Positions 9,347 through 18,899 of a DNA stretch of 64,000 nucleotides are shown here, piece after piece. A model generated the notes under the pieces. The model did no database searches. It worked only from the letters and a program-made list of their open reading frames with translations, and was not told the origin of the DNA. A program made the translations under genes and the position numbers. Source of the DNA: Mesorhizobium sp. M9A.F.Ca.ET.002.03.1.2 (GTDB lineage: Bacteria; Pseudomonadota; Alphaproteobacteria; Rhizobiales; Rhizobiaceae); NCBI RefSeq assembly GCF_003952365.1, contig NZ_CP034443.1, forward strand, positions 3,713,001 to 3,777,000, given 5' to 3'. The first letter of the stretch is position 1; each line of letters begins with the position of its first letter.

Positions 9347-10687
9347 TCATGCCTTTATGACGTTGTCGGTGCGTGACTGACTACGCGCACAAGCATTTCT
9401 CGTATCGAGTACCAGCTTTGCGTGCTTGGTGATGTTCTGCCAATCAATCGCATCATGGTCTGTCGAGATGACAACGGCATCATACGATGCCAAACTGCTA
9501 GCGCAGATATCCACAGAGCGGCGACCTGCCAGGGTGGCGTACTCTCTTGTTCCGGGTATTTCCGGTACATAGGGGTCGTGGTAATCAACGACTGCCCCGC
9601 GTCGCTCCATGATGTCGATCAGCTTCAACGATGGGCTTTCTCGTGTGTCACCCACGTTTTTCTTGTAGGACATCCCGATCACCAGGATCCGCGAACCGCT
9701 CAGGCCGCGGCTGGCTCGTTGGTCCAAGGCCTCCGCAAGGCGGGCAACCACATAATGCGGCATGTTCGTGTTGATTTCACCGGCAAGTTCGATGAAGCGC
9801 GTTGTTATTTCGTACTCTCTTGCCTTCCAGGTCAGGTAGAATGGGTCGATCGGGATGCAGTGCCCGCCGAGGCCTGGGCCTGGATAAAACGCCATATATC
9901 CGAACGGCTTGGTCTTGGCAGCTTCGATCACCTCCCAGACGTCGATGCCCATCCTGTCAAAAATCACCTTTAGCTCATTGACCAACGCAATGTTCACAGA
10001 GCGAAATATGTTCTCGGTCAGCTTCACAGCCTCTGCCGTTGCGGTGGAGGCAACGGGAACGGTTTGCACGATGATCTGGTCGTACAGTTCCTTGGCAACC
10101 TGTAGGGACGATGGGTCGTCGGCGCCTATCACCTTTGCAACCGTGGCGGTGGTGTGGACATCGTTGCCTGGGTCCACCCGTTCGGGCGAAAAGGCGAGAA
10201 AAAAGTCCTTTCCTAAAGAAAGATTCGTCGCCTCGAGCAGCGGCTGCACGACCTCTCGCGTCGTTCCTGGCCAGGTCGTCGACTCCAGAACGACAAGTTG
10301 ACCAGGGCGCAGCCGCTCCGCGATCGCACGTGCGCTGTTTTCGACGAACGACAGGTTCGGCTCCCGGTTTTTGGTAAGCGGCGTTGGCACCGCTATCAAG
10401 ATCGCGTCGGGTTCGCCTAGGTCGGCGAAATCGCTGGTGGCGCGAAACCGCTTGCTGTCGACAGCCACTTTGATGGCAGCACCAGGCAAATGATCTATGC
10501 CGGTTTCTCCGCGGTTAAGAAGTGCAACCCGAGACGCGTCGATGTCGAAACCGATGACTTTGAACCCGGCGTCCAGCGAGATCATGGCGAGCGGCAAACC
10601 AACGTAGCCGAGGCCCATGATGCCAATGGTGTAGTCCCGCGTTCGGATGCGGTTAACCAGTTCCTGAAGGTCTGGAGCAGTCTGCAT
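9347..10687 (-). CDS. Nucleotide-sugar dehydrogenase (UDP-GlcNAc/ManNAc 6-dehydrogenase, WbpA/WecC family)
   Basis: This 446-residue protein has the UDP-sugar dehydrogenase layout: a Rossmann motif GLGYVGLPLA near residue 26, the central helix domain, the catalytic Cys277 in GGHCIPIDPFYL, and a C-terminal second Rossmann domain with GMSYKKNVGDTRESPS. Enzymes of this type oxidise the C6 hydroxyl of UDP-N-acetylhexosamine (or UDP-glucose) to a uronic acid in two NAD-dependent steps. GGHCIPIDP and the length favour the UDP-N-acetylhexosamine branch over UDP-glucose dehydrogenase. It is divergent from the epimerase gene, with which it could form a uronic-acid sugar pathway. Substrate assignment is inferred. 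Confidence 0.88.
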   Translation of the reverse strand: MQTAPDLQELVNRIRTRDYTIGIMGLGYVGLPLAMISLDAGFKVIGFDIDASRVALLNRGETGIDHLPGAAIKVAVDSKRFRATSDFADLGEPDAILIAVPTPLTKNREPNLSFVENSARAIAERLRPGQLVVLESTTWPGTTREVVQPLLEATNLSLGKDFFLAFSPERVDPGNDVHTTATVAKVIGADDPSSLQVAKELYDQIIVQTVPVASTATAEAVKLTENIFRSVNIALVNELKVIFDRMGIDVWEVIEAAKTKPFGYMAFYPGPGLGGHCIPIDPFYLTWKAREYEITTRFIELAGEINTNMPHYVVARLAEALDQRASRGLSGSRILVIGMSYKKNVGDTRESPSLKLIDIMERRGAVVDYHDPYVPEIPGTREYATLAGRRSVDICASSLASYDAVVISTDHDAIDWQNITKHAKLVLDTRNACARSQSRTDNVIKA

Positions 10688-10986
10688 GAGATGCTGGCAA
10701 CTTTCGCTTCAATGTCGACAATAAAGGATTGCCTCAATTACCGCGGGGAAGCAGTTCACAGCAATCAGCAAAATGTATGCGCTTAGCCAGCCCCAGAGCT
10801 GAAAATAGCATGGGTTGCACCATTGGGAGAACAGCCGAAGTGCTTACCCCAAGCCACGTTGTCAAATAAATCTTGCGCTGCCACATTTGATTTTCAAGCG
10901 ACGTCCTAAGGATCTCGGAGCCACGCCGCGTTTGGCGAAGGGACGCACATTGCATCAGCGATTAAACTGTTCGGTTGAGGTGGATT
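10688..10986. promoter_or_regulatory. Divergent intergenic region, sugar dehydrogenase/epimerase
   Basis: The two flanking genes point outward from this stretch, so it should contain both promoters. It is locally richer in A and T than the coding sequence around it. No palindrome or known operator stands out, and the small open frames inside it are not convincing. Confidence 0.45.
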
Positions 10987-11949
10987 ATGACGCAATCGAT
11001 CCTGGTAACTGGTGGAGCGGGCAATATCGGCAGTGCCCTCACTCGCGCGTTGGTCAAGCTACCTCAGACCCAGGTGGTCGTCGCTGACAACCTGTCGACC
11101 GGAAGTCGAGACAAGGTACAAATAGACGCGGGCAATCTGACCGTAGTAAAGGCGGATGCGAACGATTTCGACGACATCTCATCGTTGTTCTACCGCTTCC
11201 ATTTCACCCACGTCTTCCATTTCGCAGCCGTGGTCGGTGTGCAGCGGACTTTGGCAAATCCGTTGCTCGTGCTGCGCGACATCACCGGTATCGAGAACGT
11301 GCTGAGGCTATGCAAGAACACCGGCGCCGAGCGTATCTACTTCGCTTCGTCATCGGAGGTATATGGCGAACCTTTCGAGATTCCTCAAAACGAGAGCACC
11401 ACGCCACTTAACTCACGTCTGCCGTATGCAGTGGTGAAGAATCTTGGAGAGGTCTATCTGCGCACTTTTGAGCGTGAGTTTGGACTGCCATTTACCATTT
11501 TTCGCTTCTTCAACACCTACGGGCCACGTCAGAGCGAGGATTTCGTTCTGCCGCGATTTGTGCGTGCAGCCCTGCGCGGCGAGCCCCTGACGATTTACGG
11601 GGACGGTTCTCAGACCCGCACCTTCTGCTATGTCGACGACACGGTTGACGCTTGCATCGCGGTTCATCGAACGCGCGCGCACGAGAACGAAGTGATCAAC
11701 GTTGGCAGCGACGTGGAAATGAGCATTCGACAGCTGGCCGACTTTGTCATCGAAGTGCTGGGCTCGTCATCGAAGTTGGAATTCCGACCGCCCCTTGCGG
11801 AGGGCGACATGACGCGCCGCTGTCCTGACACGAACAAGATGAAGGCTATATTGAACCGTCCCCTGGTGCCGCTCGAAGAGGGCATTCGCCGCCTCGCCGA
11901 TCACCTCTCCCGACCGGAAGACCGCCCTGCACTTAGAAGAGTCGCCTGA
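10987..11949 (+). CDS. NAD-dependent epimerase/dehydratase (UDP-sugar 4-epimerase-like, extended SDR)
   Basis: The 320-residue product begins MTQSILVTGGAGNIGSALTR, the extended-SDR NAD site (GxxGxxG). It has the catalytic triad elements SSSEVYGEP and YAVVK (YxxxK), plus FFNTYGPRQ and a sugar-binding C-terminal half. Such enzymes epimerise or dehydrate nucleotide sugars in the cytoplasm. The ATG at 10987 was preferred to 10975 because GAGGTGG sits just upstream. It is followed after 23 bases by the glycosyltransferase gene and is probably co-transcribed with it. UDP-glucuronate or UDP-N-acetylhexosaminuronate epimerase is plausible given the divergent dehydrogenase, but UDP-glucose 4-epimerase cannot be excluded. 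Confidence 0.85.
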   Translation: MTQSILVTGGAGNIGSALTRALVKLPQTQVVVADNLSTGSRDKVQIDAGNLTVVKADANDFDDISSLFYRFHFTHVFHFAAVVGVQRTLANPLLVLRDITGIENVLRLCKNTGAERIYFASSSEVYGEPFEIPQNESTTPLNSRLPYAVVKNLGEVYLRTFEREFGLPFTIFRFFNTYGPRQSEDFVLPRFVRAALRGEPLTIYGDGSQTRTFCYVDDTVDACIAVHRTRAHENEVINVGSDVEMSIRQLADFVIEVLGSSSKLEFRPPLAEGDMTRRCPDTNKMKAILNRPLVPLEEGIRRLADHLSRPEDRPALRRVA

Positions 11950-11972
11950 ACGAGCTGGCGGTGGGGAGTGAC

Positions 11973-13262
11973 ATGAAGCTCGTATATGTCGGTCAGCCGT
12001 ACGATAGACTTTTTCCGCCTGTTCAAAACTCAATCGGTCTGATCGTCTACAATACGGCGCTGCGGCTCGGCGAAGGCCTGCAGATTACGCTCTATGGCAA
12101 GCATTATCGAGACGACACGGTGCCCGCGGACCTGCCGTTCGCGGTGCGGCGGGCTCCGGCGCGGCGTGACCGCGCGCTGCAGCGGGTCATCCACCAGTTT
12201 CCGCGTCTGGCGCGCTGGTTGCGGCTGGATCGGAAGGCCGATGACCACTCGCAATATCGTAGCAAGGTTCGTCGCTACCTCGCCGTCGATCAACCAGATA
12301 TCGTCCATGTGATGAATTACTGGGCATGGTGCCGGGAACTGAAGGCAGCCAACTCATCTCATCGGCTCGTGCTTGAGATGCAGTGTGAGTGGCTGTCACA
12401 GCGTGACCACGCTCAGGTGGCCCGTCAGCTCAAAGTGGTGGATGCGGTCGTCGCCGTCAGCGACCACATCGCAACAACCTTTCGTTCTGCATTCCCGGAC
12501 TATCCTGGCGTCGTTGCCACTGTCGGTAACGGCGTGGACGTTTCTTACTTTCGGCCGAGCGGGCAGCGGGCTTCCGCATCCACCAGAACCCGACGTGTCA
12601 TTCTGTTCGTTGGGCGGGTGTCGCCAGAGAAGGGGCTTCACACACTGATCGAGGCCTTCAGTGAGGTTGCGGCCAGGTTTGCGGACGTGGAACTTCGGAT
12701 CGCAGGGCCGCATTCTCCGCTTCCGGTGGACTTCCTGACCAGCCTCTCGTCGGATCCGCGGGTAACCGCGTTGAGCCGTTTCTACGATCGCTGGGGCAAT
12801 TGCCAATATCGGGAACACTTAGAGGAACTCATCGAGCGCCACGGGTTACGTGATCGAGTTCACTTCGTGGGTAACGTGCCCCACAAGGACCTCGTAGCGA
12901 CGTACCATGAGGCCGACATTGTTGTGAATCCGTCCCTCAGCGAGAGCTTCGGAATATCGGTCGTGGAGGGCATGGCATGCGGGATACCGGTGGTGGGAAC
13001 GAGCGTGGGCGGGATGTGTGAATCCATTCTAGCTGGCAGGACCGGGATGCTGGTCGAAGTCGATGCTCCTGGCGAGCTCGCCCAGGCATTGATGACGATG
13101 CTGGAGGATACGGTCCGGGCAAGCGAAATGGGAAGCGAAGGGCGCAAGCGTGCCGTCGAGCTGTATTCGTGGGAGGCGCGCGCAGAACGGCTCAAGTCCG
13201 TCTATCAGAAACTGCGCCCAGGCAAGCGGGTCCATGTTTCCACAAAGATCGTCAGCCATTGA
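11973..13262 (+). CDS. GT4-family glycosyltransferase
   Basis: A GT-B fold glycosyltransferase of 429 residues, with a variable N-terminal acceptor domain (MKLVYVGQPYDRLFPPVQNS) and a conserved C-terminal donor domain. The latter includes LFVGRVSPEKGLHTLIEAF and the E-x7-E signature ESFGISVVEGMACG. These retaining enzymes transfer a sugar from a nucleotide donor to the growing repeat unit at the cytoplasmic membrane face. The ATG at 11973 follows GGGGAG with about 5 bases between. It sits in an apparent two-gene unit with the epimerase. Donor and acceptor are not predictable here. Confidence 0.87.
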   Translation: MKLVYVGQPYDRLFPPVQNSIGLIVYNTALRLGEGLQITLYGKHYRDDTVPADLPFAVRRAPARRDRALQRVIHQFPRLARWLRLDRKADDHSQYRSKVRRYLAVDQPDIVHVMNYWAWCRELKAANSSHRLVLEMQCEWLSQRDHAQVARQLKVVDAVVAVSDHIATTFRSAFPDYPGVVATVGNGVDVSYFRPSGQRASASTRTRRVILFVGRVSPEKGLHTLIEAFSEVAARFADVELRIAGPHSPLPVDFLTSLSSDPRVTALSRFYDRWGNCQYREHLEELIERHGLRDRVHFVGNVPHKDLVATYHEADIVVNPSLSESFGISVVEGMACGIPVVGTSVGGMCESILAGRTGMLVEVDAPGELAQALMTMLEDTVRASEMGSEGRKRAVELYSWEARAERLKSVYQKLRPGKRVHVSTKIVSH

Positions 13263-13533
13263 GCCTTAGCGGTGGGCGGCGATCGCAAGTGCCTCGCAGC
13301 TTGTAGGCCGATGTGATGCGCATGCGGCGATCCTCAGTGTAGCGCTCAACCCGGTATCGGTCTACGCCCAACCCATGTCGGATTGGAATAGGCCCGTCAG
13401 GCCCGCCGCTCTCTTCACTAACGGCCGTCAGGTGCGCCCAGCCCAAAGGGCGGAGTGAAGGAGGCCGAGTGAACCTGGCTGTAACGACGCCAGGCGCGAG
13501 GGCTTCAGCGCAAGGCCCGGGCGATCGCGCCGT
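13263..13533. other. Intergenic region, nothing recognised
   Basis: This lies between convergent genes. A 64-codon reverse frame at 13252-13446 contains DRYRVERYTEDRRMRIT, which looks somewhat protein-like but matches nothing I recognise and overlaps the end of the glycosyltransferase gene. It may be debris of a lost gene. Confidence 0.35.
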
Positions 13534-14589
13534 TTATGCAGTGCGGAGGATCGGCAGCCGCATATGGATCGCCCGTTTCTCAACAAGATGCCAGCTGAGA
13601 AAGCCCGCGCAGACTGCTATAGGCACGGTCAAGATCGTTAGCTGTATAGGCGTGATTGCCGGAACATACATGATCATTAGCTTCTGAATCGGCCATGCGT
13701 AGAGATACACGCCGTACGATATATCATTCTTTCGGTTAATCGAATTTAAGACGCTGTTCTCGTTTAGAAACGCCAAATACAGGAGCAGATAACCTCCAAA
13801 CACGCCCACTGCGAGGGGCGCTAGCCGCTCCGAGAACATCCCGCCTATGAGAAGGATACAGCACAAAAGCGCTACCCGATTGCTCCTCCTCACATGCTCC
13901 TTGAGCAGCTGAAACAACGCCCCAATGGAAAATATCATCGTAAAACGTACGGCATCGTCCACGTTACCGATGGGCTCAAAATTTCCAAGATCGTAGCGAA
14001 AGTAAACACCTTGCGAAATGGAACTAACGAGGATTATTGCCAGTGAAACTGACATGATCGAAAAGACAAGCGTGGCGCGACCGAGACAGAATACCACGAT
14101 TGCCACAAGCACATAACAGCGAAACTCGTATGCAATAGTCCATAGTGATCCATTAACATCTGGTGCATGGGACCCGGCAAACGCCGATCCTACCTGCGCC
14201 GGGTTCAGCAAGAGCGCCATTTTGGAAAGCTTAGCCGCCCACCGGCTCGGAGATAATTCATCAAAGTCACCACCTCCCAGCCAAAATACCAGACTGATGC
14301 TGATCAAGTATGCCACAACGAATCCCGGAACTATACGAAGTACACGTCTGGACATGAAGGTGTAGAAGCTGCTTCGCATAGCGCTGTCGAGCACGAGGAA
14401 GCCACTAATGAAGAAGAAGCCGTAAACGGCCACCTGGCCGGAGGTCAACGTACCGAAGATGTTCTTCAGCACCTCACGATTCGAGTTCCCATCTATAAGT
14501 TCCGGCGAGTGGGATATAATAACAAGTGACGCAAATAATAGTCGGAAAAAGCTTAGAGCGTTGGGCCTTCGTAAGTCGAAATCACTCAT
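13534..14589 (-). CDS. Acyltransferase 3 family membrane O-acyltransferase (OafA/YrhL-like)
   Basis: This 351-residue membrane protein has about ten hydrophobic segments and the acyltransferase-3 start pattern RPNALSFFRLLFASLVIISH, where an early His follows the first membrane segment. Members move acetyl or other acyl groups to surface polysaccharides, lipopolysaccharide or Nod factor-like molecules. The ATG at 14589 is preferred over 14628 because the conserved region begins right after it and AAGG precedes it. The gene and its flanks are visibly richer in A+T than neighbouring genes, hinting at acquisition from elsewhere. Its position at the end of the polysaccharide region suggests it decorates that product. 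Confidence 0.85.
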   Translation of the reverse strand: MSDFDLRRPNALSFFRLLFASLVIISHSPELIDGNSNREVLKNIFGTLTSGQVAVYGFFFISGFLVLDSAMRSSFYTFMSRRVLRIVPGFVVAYLISISLVFWLGGGDFDELSPSRWAAKLSKMALLLNPAQVGSAFAGSHAPDVNGSLWTIAYEFRCYVLVAIVVFCLGRATLVFSIMSVSLAIILVSSISQGVYFRYDLGNFEPIGNVDDAVRFTMIFSIGALFQLLKEHVRRSNRVALLCCILLIGGMFSERLAPLAVGVFGGYLLLYLAFLNENSVLNSINRKNDISYGVYLYAWPIQKLMIMYVPAITPIQLTILTVPIAVCAGFLSWHLVEKRAIHMRLPILRTA

Positions 14590-14809
14590 TTGGTCGCCTT
14601 CGAGATGTGAACTCTTGCGTTGCGCCATTGCGATCTCAGCAAGGAGAGCCGTTTTTGGGCGGAGCGCGTCAAAGTAAGCTTAGATGCCGCCGGCGGGTAT
14701 TATAAGTTCGTCCTTTGATTACCGAATACATCCTTTCGAAGGTATGTGCCTCACGACGGAGTGGATTGATTCCAACGTTTCTGAAGCAAGCGGAACAATG
14801 TTACTTTCA

Positions 14810-16099
14810 TCATCGCTGCGATCGGAGACCGCGTTTCGGATGACTGGACGTCACGATTTCTTTGGTCTCCACCTTCCGATTGTGCCCTAGTGTCGGCACA
14901 CGCCAGCGGACCAGGCCAAGACCAAGGAGGGCCAGCGCAGTGAAGCCCGCGCCCGCCAGAAAGGTCATCTGCGGTCCAAAAGCGTCCCAGAGCATGCCTG
15001 CAAGCAAGCTGGCGGCCAGCAGCGCGAGTCCGCCTGACAGGTTGAACATCCCGAAGGCGGTGCCTCTCAGCTCCGGTGGCGCGGTATCGGCGACGAGCGT
15101 TGCCAGAAGCCCTTGCGTAAGCCCCAAATGCAAACCCCAGAGAGCCACACCGAGCGCGACACCGGCAAGACTCTCAGGAAGTGCCAGCACAAGGTCCGCA
15201 GCAATCAGGATCAAGAAGCCGAAAATGAGCATGGTCAGGCGATTGACGCGGTCGGAGAGCGCGCCGGCCGGATAGGCGGCGAGCGAGTAGACCACATTCA
15301 TCACCACGAGCACCAGGGGAGCGAAAACGATCGGCAGACCCGTGTCTTGCGCGCGCAGTATGAGAAAGGCCTCGCTGAACCTTGCCAACGTGAACACCGT
15401 GGCGACGCTGACGACGAGCCAGAAGGGCAAGCCCAGGCGCCGCAGCTCGGGCAGACTCAAAGGCGCGCGCACCTTGCGCAGGTCTGCAGGTCGAGCCGGC
15501 TCGCGGACGGCAATGACCAGCACCGCAACCGCCAGAAGGCCGGGAACGACAGCGGCCCAGAACACGGTCACAAACTGATTGGCGGTGAGCCACATGAGGC
15601 CGATCGCCAGGAGTGGCCCGACAAATGCGCCGACCGTGTCAAGCGACTGCCGAAGCCCGAAACTGGCGCCGCGCGCGTGAGCCGGGGCGATGTCCGCAAT
15701 CAGCGCATCGCGGGGCGCACCGCGGATGCCCTTGCCGATGCGGTCGACAAAACGTGCCGCCACCAGCCAATCGACCGAGGCGGCCAATGGGAAGACCGGC
15801 TTGGTGAGCGCGGCGAGACCGTAACCGATGACCGCCAGCAGCTTGCGTTTTCCCAGCCAATCGGACAGCGCTCCGGAGAAGACCTTGGTGATGGCGGCCG
15901 CCGCTTCGGCGATGCCTTCGATGATGCCAACCGTCACCATCGATGCCCCCATGACGGTCACGAGGTAAATCGGCAGCAAAGCGTGGATCATCTCCGACGA
16001 GACATCCATCAGCAGCGAGACGAAACCAAGCGCCCAGATTCCGGTGGGGATGGTGCGAAGGGAGGCGAGGGTATCTTCCGATGTTTCGAACTGTTTCAT
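14810..16099 (-). CDS. Major facilitator superfamily transporter
   Basis: A 429-residue, twelve-segment membrane protein with MFS motif A-like sequences GALSDWLGKRK and GALSDRVNR and the conserved block DRIGKGIRGAPRDALIAD after the fourth segment. That block marks a bacterial MFS group of uncharacterised exporters. The ATG at 16099 has GGGAG close upstream and is preferred over the longer frame to 16147, which adds an Arg-rich, non-membrane stretch. No adjacent gene shares its direction and purpose, so its substrate is unknown. It ends about 220 bases from the start region of the acyltransferase gene. Confidence 0.85.
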   Translation of the reverse strand: MKQFETSEDTLASLRTIPTGIWALGFVSLLMDVSSEMIHALLPIYLVTVMGASMVTVGIIEGIAEAAAAITKVFSGALSDWLGKRKLLAVIGYGLAALTKPVFPLAASVDWLVAARFVDRIGKGIRGAPRDALIADIAPAHARGASFGLRQSLDTVGAFVGPLLAIGLMWLTANQFVTVFWAAVVPGLLAVAVLVIAVREPARPADLRKVRAPLSLPELRRLGLPFWLVVSVATVFTLARFSEAFLILRAQDTGLPIVFAPLVLVVMNVVYSLAAYPAGALSDRVNRLTMLIFGFLILIAADLVLALPESLAGVALGVALWGLHLGLTQGLLATLVADTAPPELRGTAFGMFNLSGGLALLAASLLAGMLWDAFGPQMTFLAGAGFTALALLGLGLVRWRVPTLGHNRKVETKEIVTSSHPKRGLRSQR

Positions 16100-16345
16100 G
16101 CTCCCGCCCTCAGCGGTTCGATACTGCCGCGATCGCCGTCTTTCCAAGCCGTGTTCAACGTAGCGAACCCGTGCCGGTCGTGTCCATTCAGATCAACGAC
16201 ATGGTGCACCTGACACTTCGCGACATCGGCGAATGAACGATCGCCGAACGCCTGCAGACGGCGCGAAGAACTTTGGAAAACATTGTAAAATCAATTGACT
16301 AAGCGCTGCGGCATTGCATCTCGATCGCACTTTGCGCTCTAACAC

Positions 16346-16585
16346 TTGGAGCAGGTATGTTCCGACCTCGACTTGAAGACGACAGCACCAGCATCAGAAT
16401 ACGAATTCGACGGAAGTCAGCGGCCAGGAGCCGCGCGTCTGGGGCGGCGTCGCCCCGATGAGCTGCTGCGCGACGTGGACGTCGATCCGTCTGCAAGATA
16501 CCTGTGGTCCTACGGCTGCGATCACGGCCACGCCACGGGTGCACATGTCGATGCTTACGTGCCGCTCGATCGTGAGGAGATTTAA
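16346..16585 (+). CDS. Small hypothetical protein upstream of GNAT gene
   Basis: A 79-codon frame whose TAA overlaps the ATG of the next gene (TAATG), an arrangement typical of translational coupling. Its C-terminal part (YLWSYGCDHGHATGAHVDAY) has a plausible protein composition, while the N-terminal part is less convincing. No family was recognised and no strong ribosome site precedes the ATG. It could be a real small gene or the tail of a decayed one. Confidence 0.35.
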   Translation: MEQVCSDLDLKTTAPASEYEFDGSQRPGAARLGRRRPDELLRDVDVDPSARYLWSYGCDHGHATGAHVDAYVPLDREEI

Positions 16586-17145
16586 TGCCGATCGTCTCGA
16601 AACAAGGCATCCGCCTGGCAAGGCATGAGGAACTGGATGAAATCAGCGCGCTGGTCTCCGATGCCTTCGCATCGTTCCAGCACGCTCTGCCCCGGCACAT
16701 CTTTGAACCTTACGTAAACGATGCCTGCGATCTTGCGGGGCGATGGGAGGATGCGAACCTGGCGGTGCTCGAACACCAAGGACGGCTCGTCGGGACAGTC
16801 AGCTACTACGCGGAGGCCGCCCACGAAGGCATGGGCTGGCCTCCTGGGCTGGCGGGCCTCAGGACCCTCGCGGTTGCTCCCTCGGCGCAGGGACACGGCC
16901 ATGGCCGCGCGCTTTGCGAATGGTGCGTGATGCGGGCCCGCCACCAGGGCGCAGGCGCCCTTGCGCTCCACACTGCCTCGTTCATGACGTCGGCATGCAC
17001 GCTGTATGAGAACCTCGGCTTCCAGAGGCGCCCCTCCCATGACCTGTTCGCATCTGATATTATCGGCTTTGACCCGGCTCTCGGCGATCAAAAGGTCATC
17101 GCTTACCTATTGCCGCTTCAGCATATCGACAGCTCCGATCGATAA
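16585..17145 (+). CDS. GNAT-family N-acetyltransferase
   Basis: A 186-residue protein with the GNAT acetyl-CoA site LAVAPSAQGHGHGRALCEW (motif A, V.P..QG.G.G..L) around residue 95 and the motif B segment YENLGFQRR near 140. These enzymes acetylate small molecules, peptides or antibiotics in the cytoplasm. The ATG overlaps the stop of a possible upstream small gene. Nothing nearby indicates the substrate. Family assignment is firm, function open. Confidence 0.85.
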   Translation: MPIVSKQGIRLARHEELDEISALVSDAFASFQHALPRHIFEPYVNDACDLAGRWEDANLAVLEHQGRLVGTVSYYAEAAHEGMGWPPGLAGLRTLAVAPSAQGHGHGRALCEWCVMRARHQGAGALALHTASFMTSACTLYENLGFQRRPSHDLFASDIIGFDPALGDQKVIAYLLPLQHIDSSDR

Positions 17146-17338
17146 AGATCCGACCCACTGTTGGAACGGAATGGACCCTCTCGCTTTCCGAGATGCTGTC
17201 TCGCAGCTTCCATCGGTTGTCCCGATGCCCGTGGATCCTATCTTGAGCTGTGAGAGCCAACTTCCAACCGATGGGCGATTGCCGACGAGCCCGACGGAGT
17301 TGGTCGGGTCTAACATTGTCAGCAATAAGGAGCCTGAA

Positions 17339-17764
17339 ATGGGTGCACCTTCTCCTGAACTTTGCAATCTTTGGCTTGCGCGAGCTTTCAATGCCCAGGA
17401 CGTGGAGGCTGCCGCTGCGATGTATCATCCCGAGGCGTCGATCGTTCAGGTCGATCAAGTCCATGGCGGCACCAGGATAGCGCGTGGGCGCGACGGCATC
17501 CGCGAGACGATGGCCGCTTATATCGGCATGAAGCCTCAGATGGACGTTGTCACGCATCACACCACTGTGTCAGGCGGCTTCGCCATGACCCGTTCGCAGT
17601 GGCTCATCAGGGGTGAGGACGACCAGGGCAGACCGATCGAAGTGCATCATCACGGGATGGAGGTGCATCGGAAGCTGCCAGACGGCACTTGGGCCTTCTT
17701 CATTGACCATCCTTTCGGCGCCGATCCTTCCTGGGCAGTCGAAGCTCCGCCTGTGACCAATTGA
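17339..17764 (+). CDS. NTF2-like/SnoaL-like protein (DUF4440 type)
   Basis: The 141-residue product (MGAPSPELCNLWLARAFNAQ) has the cone-shaped NTF2-like fold pattern: an N-terminal helix, AAAMYHPEASIVQ, then GRDGIRETMAAYI and a beta-rich C-terminal half ending FIDHPFGADPSW. Such proteins are small-molecule isomerases, hydratases or binding proteins. The ATG at 17339 is set by AAGGAG 6-7 bases upstream; the open frame extends far upstream but overlaps the GNAT gene in another frame and lacks protein character. No partner indicates its substrate. Confidence 0.8.
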   Translation: MGAPSPELCNLWLARAFNAQDVEAAAAMYHPEASIVQVDQVHGGTRIARGRDGIRETMAAYIGMKPQMDVVTHHTTVSGGFAMTRSQWLIRGEDDQGRPIEVHHHGMEVHRKLPDGTWAFFIDHPFGADPSWAVEAPPVTN

Positions 17765-17879
17765 GCAAGCCCGGTGGGGAGGAGAAGGCCGTTGTTTGGC
17801 TGGGCGCCGCCTAACCCCGGCCAGCTGTCATGGCGATGAAGCATTCGCGCAAGGGCAGGGGCGTTTTCGGCCGCAGGTG

Positions 17880-18899
17880 TCAGCGCCAACCCAGGGCCGG
17901 GGCGATATGGGTCAGGATCGCCTCGATCACATGCGCATTGTAATCGACGCCGAGCTGGTTGGGGACGGTGAGCAGCAGCGTGTCTGCCTCCATGATGGCA
18001 TCGTCCTTCTTCAGTTCCTCGATGAGGACGTCCGGCTCGGCGGCATAGGTGCGGCCGAACACGGCGCGCGTGTCCGCTTCGATGTAACCGAAATGATCCT
18101 CGCTCTCACTGCTGCCGAAATAGGCGCGGTCGCGATCGTCGACCAGCGCGAAGATGCTACGGCTCACAGACACCCGCGGCTTGCGGTCGTGACCGGCCTC
18201 CTTCCAGGCCGCACGAAAGGCCCGGATCTGGTCGGCCTGCTGGATGTGAAAGGGTTTTCCGCTTTCGTCGAACTTGAGCGTGGAGCTCTGCAGGTTCATT
18301 CCTGATTTCGCCGCCCATTCCGCGGTGGCGTTGGTGGCGGCGCCCCACCAGATCCTGTCGCGCAGACCCTCCGAGTGCGGCTCGACGCGAAGCAGGCCGG
18401 GAGGATTGGGAAACATCGGCCGCGGATTGGGCTGGGCAAAGCCTTTGCCGCGCAAGACTTCGAGCAACACCTGCGTGTGTCGCCGGGCCATGTCGGCATC
18501 GCTCTCGCCCTCTTGCGGCGCGTAGCCGAAGTAGCGCCATCCGTCGATCACCTGCTCGGGCGAGCCGCGGCTGATGCCTAGCTGCAAACGCCCGCCGGCG
18601 ATCAGGTCGGCAGCGCCCGCGTCCTCGGCCATGTAGAGCGGGTTTTCGTAGCGCATGTCGATGACGGCCGTGCCGATCTCGATCCTACGGGTCTTGGCGC
18701 CGACGGCCGCCAGCAGCGGAAACGGCGAGCCGAGCTGACGGGCAAAGTGATGCACGCGAAAATACGCCCCGTCGGCGCCCAGCTCTTCGGCAGCGACGGC
18801 AAGCTCAATGGACTGCAGGAATGCGTCGGATGCCGACCGCGTCTGTGACTGGGGCGAGGGCGCCCAGTGTCCGAACGACAGAAAACCGATATTCTTCAT
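17880..18899 (-). CDS. LLM-class flavin-dependent oxidoreductase (luciferase-like)
   Basis: A 339-residue TIM-barrel protein of the bacterial luciferase family, opening MKNIGFLSFGHWAP, with AEELGADGAYFRVHHF near residue 35-50, PFPLLAAVGAKTRRIEIGTA and LQLGISRGSPEQVIDGWRYF. Members use FMNH2 or F420 for oxygenation or hydride transfer. The His-rich FRVHHF segment is where flavin-contacting residues lie. It stands alone: upstream is debris and downstream is a convergent NTF2-like gene. The substrate is unknown. Confidence 0.87.
   Translation of the reverse strand: MKNIGFLSFGHWAPSPQSQTRSASDAFLQSIELAVAAEELGADGAYFRVHHFARQLGSPFPLLAAVGAKTRRIEIGTAVIDMRYENPLYMAEDAGAADLIAGGRLQLGISRGSPEQVIDGWRYFGYAPQEGESDADMARRHTQVLLEVLRGKGFAQPNPRPMFPNPPGLLRVEPHSEGLRDRIWWGAATNATAEWAAKSGMNLQSSTLKFDESGKPFHIQQADQIRAFRAAWKEAGHDRKPRVSVSRSIFALVDDRDRAYFGSSESEDHFGYIEADTRAVFGRTYAAEPDVLIEELKKDDAIMEADTLLLTVPNQLGVDYNAHVIEAILTHIAPALGWR

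Noticed and set aside
15113..16213. 366-codon forward open frame
   Set aside because: Antisense to the MFS transporter; hydrophilic, Gln/Arg-rich shadow without start signals.
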